From positions 1 through 41,723 of the forward strand of contig DATKKJ010000077.1 of NCBI GenBank assembly GCA_035543055.1: a stretch of 41,723 bases of DNA. The letters run 5' to 3'. The DNA comes from Terriglobales bacterium (GTDB taxonomy: Bacteria > Acidobacteriota > Terriglobia > Terriglobales > Acidobacteriaceae). The first letter of the stretch is position 1, and the number at the start of each line of letters is the position of its first letter. Under the pieces are notes generated by a model. That model saw only the letters and a list, made by a program, of their open reading frames with translations. It did no database searches and was not told where the DNA came from. Positions 1 to 11,749 of the stretch are shown here, piece after piece. The translations under genes and the position numbers were made by a program.

Positions 1-75
1 CACCTCGAATGCCGTCTCGGTGCCGAGGCGGGACATGCGGCGTGCCAGGCGCAGTTCGGTCTGTGTAGCTCTCAT
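1..75 (-). CDS. PLP-dependent aminotransferase, N-terminal fragment
   Basis: Only the first 25 codons are inside the window; the gene runs off the left edge. The start is the ATG at 73-75, preceded on the minus strand by a GAGG at a suitable distance. The peptide contains MSRLGTETAFEV, which resembles the N-terminus of class I/II fold-type I aminotransferases (aspartate aminotransferase-like), just before the usual region that begins the PLP domain. No catalytic residue is in view, so substrate and even family rest on this short match. A -10-like box lies about 70 bases upstream. Confidence 0.55.
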   Translation of the reverse strand, partial: MRATQTELRLARRMSRLGTETAFEV

Positions 76-146
76 GGAATGACCTCGTATGAATGCAGAA
101 TGAGCAGCTTCCCGGCGTCACCGACACCGGGGGAAGGAACCCTGCA

Positions 147-152
147 TTATAA
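147..152 (-). promoter_or_regulatory. -10 box (TATAAT) for the aminotransferase gene
   Basis: A perfect TATAAT reads on the minus strand, 71 bases before the ATG of the aminotransferase. No good TTGACA-like -35 is visible at 16-18 bases, so the call rests on the -10 hexamer and its position in a divergent intergenic region. Confidence 0.4.
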
Positions 153-212
153 GGCCGTCGGCGGACGATTTACAGTGAGCCAAGCATCTGAACCAGGGAG
201 GGTACGAAGGCC

Positions 213-437
213 ATGGCGGACGTCCCGGCCGCAAAATGGGGATTGAGAAGCACCACTGCCCTGCTCGTTACCATGGCGGCGGTCGTGGCCCTCGCTATGG
301 CAGTGCCGGTCTTCCGCGTCATCCTGCTGATCAGTCTTCCGTTGGGCGCGGTGGTCGCGGCCGGACTCTATCTCTGGCACAAGAAAAGGCCCATCAAGGA
401 GCCGAAGGACGAATCCATCCACCTGGATCTGAAGTAG
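213..437 (+). CDS. Small two-helix membrane protein, unknown function
   Basis: A 74-residue protein that I cannot assign to a family. It has a short polar N-terminus, two hydrophobic segments (about residues 14-32 and 36-55) separated by a turn, then a strongly charged tail rich in Lys, Glu and Asp. The tail is probably cytoplasmic, by the positive-inside rule. A purine-rich GGGAGGG and an AAGG precede the ATG. The gene stands alone, divergent from the aminotransferase and convergent with the glycosyltransferase; its TAG stop is the first triplet of a heptamer repeat array. It may be real but lineage-specific. Confidence 0.6.
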   Translation: MADVPAAKWGLRSTTALLVTMAAVVALAMAVPVFRVILLISLPLGAVVAAGLYLWHKKRPIKEPKDESIHLDLK

Positions 438-462
438 TCAGTAGTCAGGAGTCGGGAGTCAG
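435..462 (+). repeat. Four-unit heptanucleotide tandem repeat between convergent stop codons
   Basis: Four 7-base units in a row: TAGTCAG, TAGTCAG, GAGTCGG, GAGTCAG. The first unit starts with the stop codon of the small membrane protein, and the array ends directly against the stop codon of the convergent glycosyltransferase gene, so it fills the whole intergenic space. A related array occurs at 4044-4071. Confidence 0.8.
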
Positions 463-1443
463 TTAATCGGGCAGGCTGGGCTGCTCGCTCTCTTCGGTGC
501 GCAGGACCTTCTCGATGGTGTAGGGCGGGCGGGCCGGCGGCTCGTGGTAGTGGCGCACCTGCATCTCGCCCAGCAGGCCGATGGCCAGCATCTCGCCCCC
601 GAAGACCACCAGCACGGCGCAGAAGATCCACAGCGGGGCGTGCTGGGTCATGATCTCGGTGCCGAAGGCCAGCTTCTGGATGAACAGCCACAGGCCGATC
701 ACCGCGCCGGCAAAGATGCTCATGAATCCCCAGGTGCCGAAGAAGTGCAGCGGGCGCACCACGTAGCGGTGCAGGAAGCAGATGGCAATCAAGTCGAAGA
801 AGGCGGCGATGGTCCGGGTGATGCCGTGGCGCGACTTGCCATGGGCCCGCTTGCCGGCCAATACCGGGACCTCGCAGATGCGGGCGCCATAGGCCGCCAC
901 CAGCAGCGGGATGAAACCCTGCATCTCCCCGTACAACGGGATCTGGTTGATCAGTTCCCTTCGGTAGGCCTTGAAGCCGCCGGCGAAGTCGTGGATCTTC
1001 ACCCCGCTGAGCCACGCCAGCAGGATGTTCGCGATCTTGGAAGGAATGCGGCGGAACCAGATGCTGTCGCTGCGGCGCTGCCGCCAGCTGCACACCACGT
1101 CGTAGCCGTCTTCCAGGCGGGCGATAAAGCGGGGAATGTCGGCGGGGTCGTGTTGCAGGTCGCCGTCCATGGCGACCACGTAGTCGCCGGTAGCCCGCTC
1201 GAAGCCGGCCGCCAGGGCCGCCGTCTGCCCGAAATTGCGGCGCAGCTTGACCACCGTCACCCGGCTGTCGATGGTGGCGATCTCCTCCAGCAGGGGGAAG
1301 GTGCCGTCGGCCGAGCCGTCGTCCACGAAGATGAATTCGAAGGGCTCACCCAGGGCCTCCAGGGAGGCCTTCAGCCGGTCGTAGAGTTCAGTGATGTTCT
1401 CTTCCTCGTTGAGGAAGGGCACCACGACGGTGATCTTGGGCAT
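463..1443 (-). CDS. GT2 family glycosyltransferase with C-terminal membrane helices (GtrB/DPM1-like)
   Basis: The protein is a family 2 (GT-A fold) glycosyltransferase, probably transferring a sugar from a nucleotide-sugar to polyprenyl phosphate at the inner face of the membrane. Visible motifs: the N-terminal VVVPFLNEEENI strand, FVDDGSADGT, and the metal-binding MDGDLQHDP. Two hydrophobic segments near residues 230-310 form a membrane anchor, as in the GtrB/DPM1-like group. The ATG at 1441-1443 is chosen; a TTG two codons upstream is possible. There is no Shine-Dalgarno, but a perfect TATAAT lies 11 bases before the ATG, which suggests a very short or absent leader. The gene is divergent from the ABC permeases. 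The sugar and the acceptor cannot be told. Confidence 0.9.
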   Translation of the reverse strand: MPKITVVVPFLNEEENITELYDRLKASLEALGEPFEFIFVDDGSADGTFPLLEEIATIDSRVTVVKLRRNFGQTAALAAGFERATGDYVVAMDGDLQHDPADIPRFIARLEDGYDVVCSWRQRRSDSIWFRRIPSKIANILLAWLSGVKIHDFAGGFKAYRRELINQIPLYGEMQGFIPLLVAAYGARICEVPVLAGKRAHGKSRHGITRTIAAFFDLIAICFLHRYVVRPLHFFGTWGFMSIFAGAVIGLWLFIQKLAFGTEIMTQHAPLWIFCAVLVVFGGEMLAIGLLGEMQVRHYHEPPARPPYTIEKVLRTEESEQPSLPD

Positions 1444-1454
1444 AACCAAACCGG

Positions 1455-1460
1455 ATTATA
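1455..1460 (-). promoter_or_regulatory. -10 box (TATAAT) close to the GT2 start
   Basis: TATAAT on the minus strand ends 11 bases before the ATG. Transcription starting about 7 bases downstream would leave a leader of only a few bases. No -35 consensus is seen. Confidence 0.5.
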
Positions 1461-1520
1461 CAACGTCTAACCACCAGGTCCGCGGCCCCCTCCCGTACAA
1501 TGGAACCAGCGGAGTGGGCG

Positions 1521-2786
1521 ATGCGTACCTTCCTAAGGACCCGCATGAAGCACCGGCGTCTGGCCCTGCGAGAACCCGCCGTAGTCGCCCTGGAGACGAT
1601 GCGCGCCCATAAGATGCGCTCGTTCCTGACCCTGCTGGGCATCATCCTGTCGGTGGCCACCCTGATCGTGGTGGTGTCGCTGGTGCGGGGCATGAATATG
1701 TACATCGCCGACCGCATCGCCAACATGGGGGCCAACGTTTTCCTGGTGAACCAGTTCCCGCTGATCACCGACCAGGCTGAGTTCATCAAGGCGATGCGCA
1801 AGAACCGCCAGATCAGTTACGAGGATTTTGAGTACCTCCGCGACAATATGAAACTGGCCCAGGCGGTGGGGCTGGAGGTCCGCACTTTCGGCGCCGCCCG
1901 TTATGGCGGGCAAAACATGTCCGACGTGAATATCCGCGGCGTCACCGCCAATATAGGCGACATGGACGTGGAGGAGGTCGCGACCGGCCGTTACATCACC
2001 GACCAAGATGACAAACACCGCACTAACGTGACCATGATCGGGCAAGACGTGGTGAACAAGCTCTTCCCGGGCATAGACCCCATGGGGAAGAGCATCCAAC
2101 TGGACGGCCGTGAGTTCCAGATCGTGGGAGTGGCCAAGCCGATGGGGACGGCGCTTGGCCAGTCGCAGGACAACTTCGCCTACATCCCCATCGGGACCTA
2201 CATGAGGATCTACGGGCACCAGCAGCGAGGGTGGTCCATCAACGTGCAGGCGCCGGGCCCGGAGTGGATGGCGCGGAGCCAGGAGGAAGCGCGCACCCTG
2301 ATGCGGGCGCGCCGCCACCTGCGGCCCGGCGACGAGGATACCTTTGGTATCCTGGCGTCACAGTCACTGATGGACCTGTGGAACCAGATCTTCGCCGCCA
2401 TCGCCGCCAGTGCGGTCGGCATCGTGAGTGTGTTCCTGGTGATCGGCGGGGTGGTGATCATGAACGTGATGCTGGCCAGCGTGACCGAGCGGACCCGCGA
2501 GATCGGGGTGCGCAAGTCCTTGGGCGCCACCCGGCGCGACATCCTGATGCAATTCCTGGTGGAGACCTGCGTGATGTCCGCGGTGGGTGGGATGATGGGC
2601 GTAGCCCTGGCATGGATCATCACCGTGGTCGGCAACCGGGCCTCTCCCCTGCCGATGGCCATGCCGCTCTCCGCCATCGTGCTGGCGCTGACGGTGTCCA
2701 CTGCGGTGGGTGTGTTCTTTGGGCTCTATCCGGCGCGCAAGGCGGCGCGGCTCGATCCCATCGAAGCCCTGAGATACGAGACTTAA
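1521..2786 (+). CDS. MacB/FtsX-type ABC transporter permease (first of a pair)
   Basis: An integral membrane permease of the MacB/LolC type: an N-terminal helix ([19 protein letters not shown]), a large periplasmic core of roughly 200 residues, and three C-terminal helices in the FtsX domain. The signature [20 protein letters not shown] and the ending [12 protein letters not shown] are typical. The ATG at 1521 is preferred over the in-frame ATG at 1500 because a GGAG lies 7 bases before it; this gives 421 residues. The next gene begins on the base after the TAA stop. Such permeases need an ATPase of the MacB/LolD type, and none is in the window. Efflux or lipoprotein/lipid handling is likely; the substrate is unknown. 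Confidence 0.9.
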   Translation: MRTFLRTRMKHRRLALREPAVVALETMRAHKMRSFLTLLGIILSVATLIVVVSLVRGMNMYIADRIANMGANVFLVNQFPLITDQAEFIKAMRKNRQISYEDFEYLRDNMKLAQAVGLEVRTFGAARYGGQNMSDVNIRGVTANIGDMDVEEVATGRYITDQDDKHRTNVTMIGQDVVNKLFPGIDPMGKSIQLDGREFQIVGVAKPMGTALGQSQDNFAYIPIGTYMRIYGHQQRGWSINVQAPGPEWMARSQEEARTLMRARRHLRPGDEDTFGILASQSLMDLWNQIFAAIAASAVGIVSVFLVIGGVVIMNVMLASVTERTREIGVRKSLGATRRDILMQFLVETCVMSAVGGMMGVALAWIITVVGNRASPLPMAMPLSAIVLALTVSTAVGVFFGLYPARKAARLDPIEALRYET

Positions 2787-4046
2787 GTGGCGATCCAGAT
2801 CCGTGAAAACGCGAAGCTGGCGCTCACCACGGTGCGCGAGCACAAGGTGCGCTCTGCCCTGACCGTGCTGGGCGTAGTCATCGGCATCACCACTCTGGTG
2901 GGAGTGTCGTCAATCCTGGTCGGGTTGGACCGCGACATGCGCGGCTTCCTGGAGCAGTACGGGGCCGACACCCTGTTCGTCTTCAAGTTCGAGCCGGGTA
3001 TCCATTTCGGCCGGCTGTCCACCGAAGAGCGCATGCGCAAGTCGCTTACCTTGGAGGATGCATTCGCCATCCAGGACGAGTGCTCCTCCGTGAAGAGCGT
3101 GGTGGCCGAAGCCTACCCCCGTTTCAATTTCGGAGGACCGCGCAATGCACCGACGGCGCGCTACCAGGGCCACGAGGTCTTCAGCATCGATCACTCGGGC
3201 GCTTTGCCAACCTACGAGCAGGTGTACCACGTCACCATGGCCAAGGGCCGGTTCTTCAACGATGCGGAGAACCTCCACCGCGCGGATGTGGTGGTGATCG
3301 GCTACGATCTGGCGGATGCCTTCTTCGGCAACACCGACCCGTTGGGCAAGACGATCCTGGTGGACAACGTCCCCTACACCGTGATCGGCGTCGCGGACAA
3401 GCGCAAGGGCAACTTCTTCAAAGACCAGTCGGCGGACAAGGTCGCGACCGTGCCCATCTACACCTACCTGAAGCATCACCCGCTGAATGACGAGGTCATG
3501 ATCGGCGTGGAGGCATACGCGGGTACGAAAGCGACCGCCGAGGACCAGGTGCGCGAGGTGCTGCGCCGCCGGCGCCGCGTCCCCTTCGATAAGCCCGACA
3601 ACTTCGGCATCTCCAGCGCGGAGCAGATCGCCCAGCAGTTCCACCAGATCGTGGGCGCCGTCGCCCTGCTGGTGGTCGTGATCAGCTCCATCGGGCTGCT
3701 GATCGGCGGCGTGGGCGTGATGAATATCATGCTGATGTCGGTGACCGAACGGACGCGGGAGATCGGGGTGCGCAAAGCCATCGGCGCACGAAGGTCCGAT
3801 GTGATCGGGCAGTTCCTTATCGAGGCCATCACCTTGACCGGCCTGGGCGGAGTGATCGCCGTTCTGCTGGTGATCGCCATCACCTGGCTGGTGAATACCT
3901 TCCTGCCCGGCCTGCCCATGGAGGTCCCCGTATGGGCCGTGGTCCTGGGTGTAGTCACTTCGATGACCGTCGGCTTATTCTTCGGCATCTACCCAGCCAT
4001 GCGCGCCGCACGCCTGGATCCGGTGGATGCGCTGAGATACGAGTAG
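2787..4046 (+). CDS. MacB/FtsX-type ABC transporter permease (second of a pair)
   Basis: This 419-residue protein is homologous to its upstream neighbour along its whole length: N-terminal helix, periplasmic MacB-PCD-like core, FtsX domain with [20 protein letters not shown] and the [12 protein letters not shown] end. It starts with GTG immediately after the preceding TAA, so translation is probably coupled. The two proteins look like products of a tandem duplication and could form a heterodimeric permease. No ATP-binding subunit or membrane-fusion protein lies nearby. A heptamer repeat and a hairpin terminator follow the stop. Confidence 0.9.
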   Translation: MAIQIRENAKLALTTVREHKVRSALTVLGVVIGITTLVGVSSILVGLDRDMRGFLEQYGADTLFVFKFEPGIHFGRLSTEERMRKSLTLEDAFAIQDECSSVKSVVAEAYPRFNFGGPRNAPTARYQGHEVFSIDHSGALPTYEQVYHVTMAKGRFFNDAENLHRADVVVIGYDLADAFFGNTDPLGKTILVDNVPYTVIGVADKRKGNFFKDQSADKVATVPIYTYLKHHPLNDEVMIGVEAYAGTKATAEDQVREVLRRRRRVPFDKPDNFGISSAEQIAQQFHQIVGAVALLVVVISSIGLLIGGVGVMNIMLMSVTERTREIGVRKAIGARRSDVIGQFLIEAITLTGLGGVIAVLLVIAITWLVNTFLPGLPMEVPVWAVVLGVVTSMTVGLFFGIYPAMRAARLDPVDALRYE

Positions 4047-4071
4047 CTGGTAGCTGGTAGTTAGTAGCCAG
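4044..4071 (+). repeat. Four-unit heptanucleotide tandem repeat at the permease stop codon
   Basis: Units TAGCTGG, TAGCTGG, TAGTTAG, TAGCCAG follow each other without gaps. The first triplet is the TAG stop of the second permease gene. With the array at 435-462 this gives a shared pattern TAGYYRG with period 7. Confidence 0.8.
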
Positions 4072-4110
4072 CAAGAAACCAACGGCACCCTCGACGGGTG
4101 CCGTTTCTTG
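4072..4110. terminator. Strong hairpin between convergent genes, likely bidirectional terminator
   Basis: The arms CAAGAAA + CGGCACCC on the left (with a 4-base CCAA bulge between the two parts) and GGGTGCCG + TTTCTTG on the right are complementary around a 5-base loop (4091-4095). The outer A/T-rich part serves as a U-tract-like end in both directions. It sits between the convergent permease and korB genes. Confidence 0.75.
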
Positions 4111-4120
4111 TTCCTAGCGG

Positions 4121-4134
4121 ACAGCTACTAGCTA
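4121..4134 (-). repeat. Two heptamer-like units at the korB stop codon
   Basis: Read on the minus strand, korB ends in TAGCTAG followed by TAGCTGT. The first triplet is the korB stop. This mirrors the plus-strand array at 4044-4071 across the terminator, so both convergent genes stop inside a TAGCTGG-like unit. Confidence 0.5.
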
Positions 4135-5178
4135 CTTCAGGTCCGCCATGATCTCGTCCAGCACGCTCTTGGGCGGGCGGACGACGGACTCCGGCAGCGT
4201 GGCCAGCGGCTTGTCGGTCATGTTGAGCAGGTCGATGAAGGTCGGTTTCTTCGGATCGATGTAGAACACGCCGGTCAGGACCTCGCCCTTCTCATGCGCC
4301 TCGGCCAGCAGGCCGAGCGCCTTGAGTTTGTCGGTGGGATCGTGGTCCTCGTTGATCTTGCGCAGCCGAAGGTGCGAGCCGTCGTGCATGGTGACGTCCA
4401 CCGTCGTACCCGGGTCGTACTCCACGTCGATCTCTTCGAAGGCGGGCACGAAGGTGATGTCGTGCAGCGGCTCGTCGTGGTCTTTCATGAACTTGTAGCT
4501 CTTGGTCGAGCCCTCGTGATCGTTGAAGGTCACGCAGGGCGAGATCACGTCGAGCATCACCGTTCCCTTATGGGCGATCGCGGCCTTGAGCATGGCGAAG
4601 AGCTGCCTCTTGTCGCCGGAGAAGGAGCGGCCCACGAACGACGCCCCAAGTTGGATAGCCAGGGCGCAGGTATCGATCGGCGGCAGGTCGTTGATGACTC
4701 CCGTCTTCAGCTTGGAACCGAGGTCGGCGGTGGCCGAGAACTGTCCCTTGGTCAGGCCGTACACCCCGTTGTCCTCGATGATGTAGATCATGGGGAGATT
4801 GCGGCGCATCAGGTGCACGAACTGGCCGATGCCGATGGAGGCGCTGTCGCCGTCGCCGGAGACACCCAGCGCCATCAGGTGCTGGTTGGCCAGCACGGCG
4901 CCGGTGGTGACCGAGGGCATGCGCCCATGCACCGAATTGAAGCTGTGCGACCGGCTCATAAAATATGCCGGGCTCTTCGAAGAACAGCCGATGCCCGACA
5001 TCTTGATGACGCGCTCCGGCATGACGCCCATCTCGAACATGGCGTCCACGATGCGCTCCGAGATGGCGTTATGTCCGCATCCGGCGCACAGCGTGGTCTT
5101 GCCTCCGCGATAATCGATGACGTTCAGGCCGATGCGGTTGGCCTTCGGCTCCGGTGTGGCGGTCGGTGTGCTCGCCAT
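4132..5178 (-). CDS. korB: 2-oxoacid:ferredoxin oxidoreductase, beta subunit
   Basis: The beta subunit binds thiamine diphosphate and a [4Fe-4S] cluster and, with the alpha/gamma chain, oxidatively decarboxylates a 2-oxoacid (2-oxoglutarate is the best guess) to acyl-CoA while reducing ferredoxin. Seen here: the cluster cysteines in CAGCGH (Cys31, Cys34), GIGCSS (Cys65) and SPCVTFN, and a TPP motif beginning GDGDSASIG and closing with EDNGVYGLTKGQ. The length of 348 residues fits the family. Its ATG overlaps the TAA stop of korA by one base (TAATG), so the subunits are translationally coupled. Pyruvate or branched-chain 2-oxoacids cannot be excluded from sequence alone. Confidence 0.93.
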   Translation of the reverse strand: MASTPTATPEPKANRIGLNVIDYRGGKTTLCAGCGHNAISERIVDAMFEMGVMPERVIKMSGIGCSSKSPAYFMSRSHSFNSVHGRMPSVTTGAVLANQHLMALGVSGDGDSASIGIGQFVHLMRRNLPMIYIIEDNGVYGLTKGQFSATADLGSKLKTGVINDLPPIDTCALAIQLGASFVGRSFSGDKRQLFAMLKAAIAHKGTVMLDVISPCVTFNDHEGSTKSYKFMKDHDEPLHDITFVPAFEEIDVEYDPGTTVDVTMHDGSHLRLRKINEDHDPTDKLKALGLLAEAHEKGEVLTGVFYIDPKKPTFIDLLNMTDKPLATLPESVVRPPKSVLDEIMADLK

Positions 5179-7016
5179 TACTTCCCCTCCATGGAGATCA
5201 GTTCGTCGGTCACGGAGCGCGCATCGAGCGGCAATCCGTGGATATGGGCGATGCTGCGCAGCTTGGTGATGCGCTCCGGGGTCAGGTCGAGACGGAGCAG
5301 GTCGAACATCTGGCGGTCCCGGTTCTGCTCCACCACGTACACGCGCTCGTGCTGGTCGATGAAGTCCACCACTTCCTTGGTGAACGGATAGGCGCGGAGG
5401 CGGAGGTAGTCGGTCTCCAGGTTGTACTCGTTGCGCATCTGATCGCGGGCTTCCACCAGGCCCCAGTGCGAGGTGCCGTAGGCGATGATCCCGATCTTCG
5501 CCTTGCCGTCGCCCAGGATCTCCGGCTTAGGCACGAAGGAGCGCGCGGTCTCGAACTTGCGCGCCAGGCGTTCCATGTTCTTCTCGAAGTCGTCGGGACG
5601 CTCGGAGTACTGCGCCTTCTCGTTATGGCCGCTGCCGCGGGTGAAGTAGGCGGCTGAGGGGTGCTCGGTGCCGGGGAGCGTGCGGTAGCCAACGCCGTCG
5701 CCATCCACGTCCCGGTAGCGGGCGAAGCTGCCCATGCGCTCCAGCTCCTCCCTGGAAAGCACCTTGCCCCGCTTGATCGGCTTGGTGGGGTACTGGAAGG
5801 GGTCGCTCATCCAGTTGTTCATGCCCAGGTCAAGGTCCGACATGACGAAGACCGGCGTCTGGAACTGCTCCGCCAGCTCGAAGGCCTCGATCCCAAAATC
5901 GAAGCACTCGCTGACCGAAGCCGGCAGTAGCATCAGGTGCTTGGTGTCGCCGTGGGAGAGCACCGCGGTGGAGAGCAAGTCTCCTTGGGAGGTGCGCGTC
6001 GGCAGGCCGGTGGAGGGGCCGACCCGCTGAATGTCCCAAATGACCGCCGGCACCTCGACGTAGTACGCCAGGCCGACGAACTCTGCCATGAGCGAGATGC
6101 CCGGGCCGGAGGTCGCAGTCATGGCGCGGGCCCCCGCCCAGCCGGCGCCAATCACCATGCCGATCGCGGCCAACTCGTCTTCCGCTTGCACGACGGCGAA
6201 GGTGGCTTTTCCGTCGGGGCCGATGCGGTACTCGCGCATGTAATCGATCAACGACTCGGCCAGCGAGGAGGACGGGGTGATCGGATACCAGGCAACCACC
6301 GTGGCCCCGCCGAACATGGCCCCCATCGCCGCCGCCGAATTGCCATCAATGATGATCTTGCCCGCGGTCTTGTCCATGCGCGCCAGGTGAAAGGGGTCGG
6401 CCTTGGTGAGCGACGATTTCGCGTAATCGAAGCCGGCCTGGGCCGCAGCCAGGTTCAGGTTGGCGGCCTTGACCTTGCTGGCGAACTGCTTGCGGATGGC
6501 CTTCTCGACCTCGGCCATCTCAATGTCGAGCAGCCAGGCCACCACCCCGACGTAGATCATGTTCTTGACCAGCTTGCGCAGCTTGGGCTCGGGACAGACC
6601 GGCGCCACCAGCTTGTCGTAAGGCACGGAGTAGAAAGTCAGGTCCTGGCGCAGGCTGGCCAGGTTGAGCGGCTCGTCATAAACCACGGCCGCGCCGGGCG
6701 AGAGCGACTTCACGTCCTCGACCGCGGTCTCGGCGTTCATGGCCACCAGGATGTCGATCTCCTTCTTGCGGCCGATGTACCCGTCCTTGTTGGCCCGGAT
6801 GGTGTACCAGGTCGGAAGCCCGGCGATGTTCGAAGGGAACAGGTTCTTGCCCGAGATCGGAATGCCCATCTGGAAGATGCTGCGCAAAAGCACCGAGTTC
6901 GACGACTGCGATCCCGAACCGTTGACGGTCGCGACCTGGATGCTCACATCGTTCTTGACCCGGTCCCGCTCGGGCCCGCGCGGAGCTTCCCGGACAGCGA
7001 TATCACTGGAGGCCAT
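5178..7016 (-). CDS. korA: 2-oxoacid:ferredoxin oxidoreductase, fused gamma-alpha subunit
   Basis: The 612-residue chain joins an N-terminal gamma domain (about residues 25-200) to an alpha domain that begins near residue 215 and carries the YPITPSSSLAE motif for the pyrimidine half of TPP binding. The C-terminal part has the transketolase-C-like region. The gamma-alpha fusion is the usual form for 2-oxoglutarate ferredoxin oxidoreductases of many aerobes and acidobacteria. The ATG at 7014-7016 has an AAGGAAC about 8 bases upstream. It forms a unit with korB and lies 118 bases after accA on the same strand. The partner would be a ferredoxin, not encoded here. Confidence 0.93.
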   Translation of the reverse strand: MASSDIAVREAPRGPERDRVKNDVSIQVATVNGSGSQSSNSVLLRSIFQMGIPISGKNLFPSNIAGLPTWYTIRANKDGYIGRKKEIDILVAMNAETAVEDVKSLSPGAAVVYDEPLNLASLRQDLTFYSVPYDKLVAPVCPEPKLRKLVKNMIYVGVVAWLLDIEMAEVEKAIRKQFASKVKAANLNLAAAQAGFDYAKSSLTKADPFHLARMDKTAGKIIIDGNSAAAMGAMFGGATVVAWYPITPSSSLAESLIDYMREYRIGPDGKATFAVVQAEDELAAIGMVIGAGWAGARAMTATSGPGISLMAEFVGLAYYVEVPAVIWDIQRVGPSTGLPTRTSQGDLLSTAVLSHGDTKHLMLLPASVSECFDFGIEAFELAEQFQTPVFVMSDLDLGMNNWMSDPFQYPTKPIKRGKVLSREELERMGSFARYRDVDGDGVGYRTLPGTEHPSAAYFTRGSGHNEKAQYSERPDDFEKNMERLARKFETARSFVPKPEILGDGKAKIGIIAYGTSHWGLVEARDQMRNEYNLETDYLRLRAYPFTKEVVDFIDQHERVYVVEQNRDRQMFDLLRLDLTPERITKLRSIAHIHGLPLDARSVTDELISMEGK

Positions 7017-7134
7017 ACGTGAGAGTTCCTTTCCTGTTCCCCACAGCCTATGAAAATGAGGTTGGAGTCACCCGAAAAATTTATTGTACCTCACCGAGGC
7101 GCGCTTGGGGACGGCGCGGACCCGGCTGCTACGC

Positions 7135-8118
<984 letters not shown>

Positions 8119-8171
8119 GACCCCGTCCTTTCCTTTGAAGAGGCGCGCCTTGCGCCGGAAAACAGCGGGAC

Positions 8172-11645
<3,474 letters not shown>

Positions 11646-11749
11646 TTGGCCTGCTCTGGTCCTGATCGCGGTGGGCTGACGCCAGGGACGCCGTTGGCTG
11701 GATCGTTACTGTGATTCTATCGCAGGCAGGTTGCAACCAGAATGCCCGC

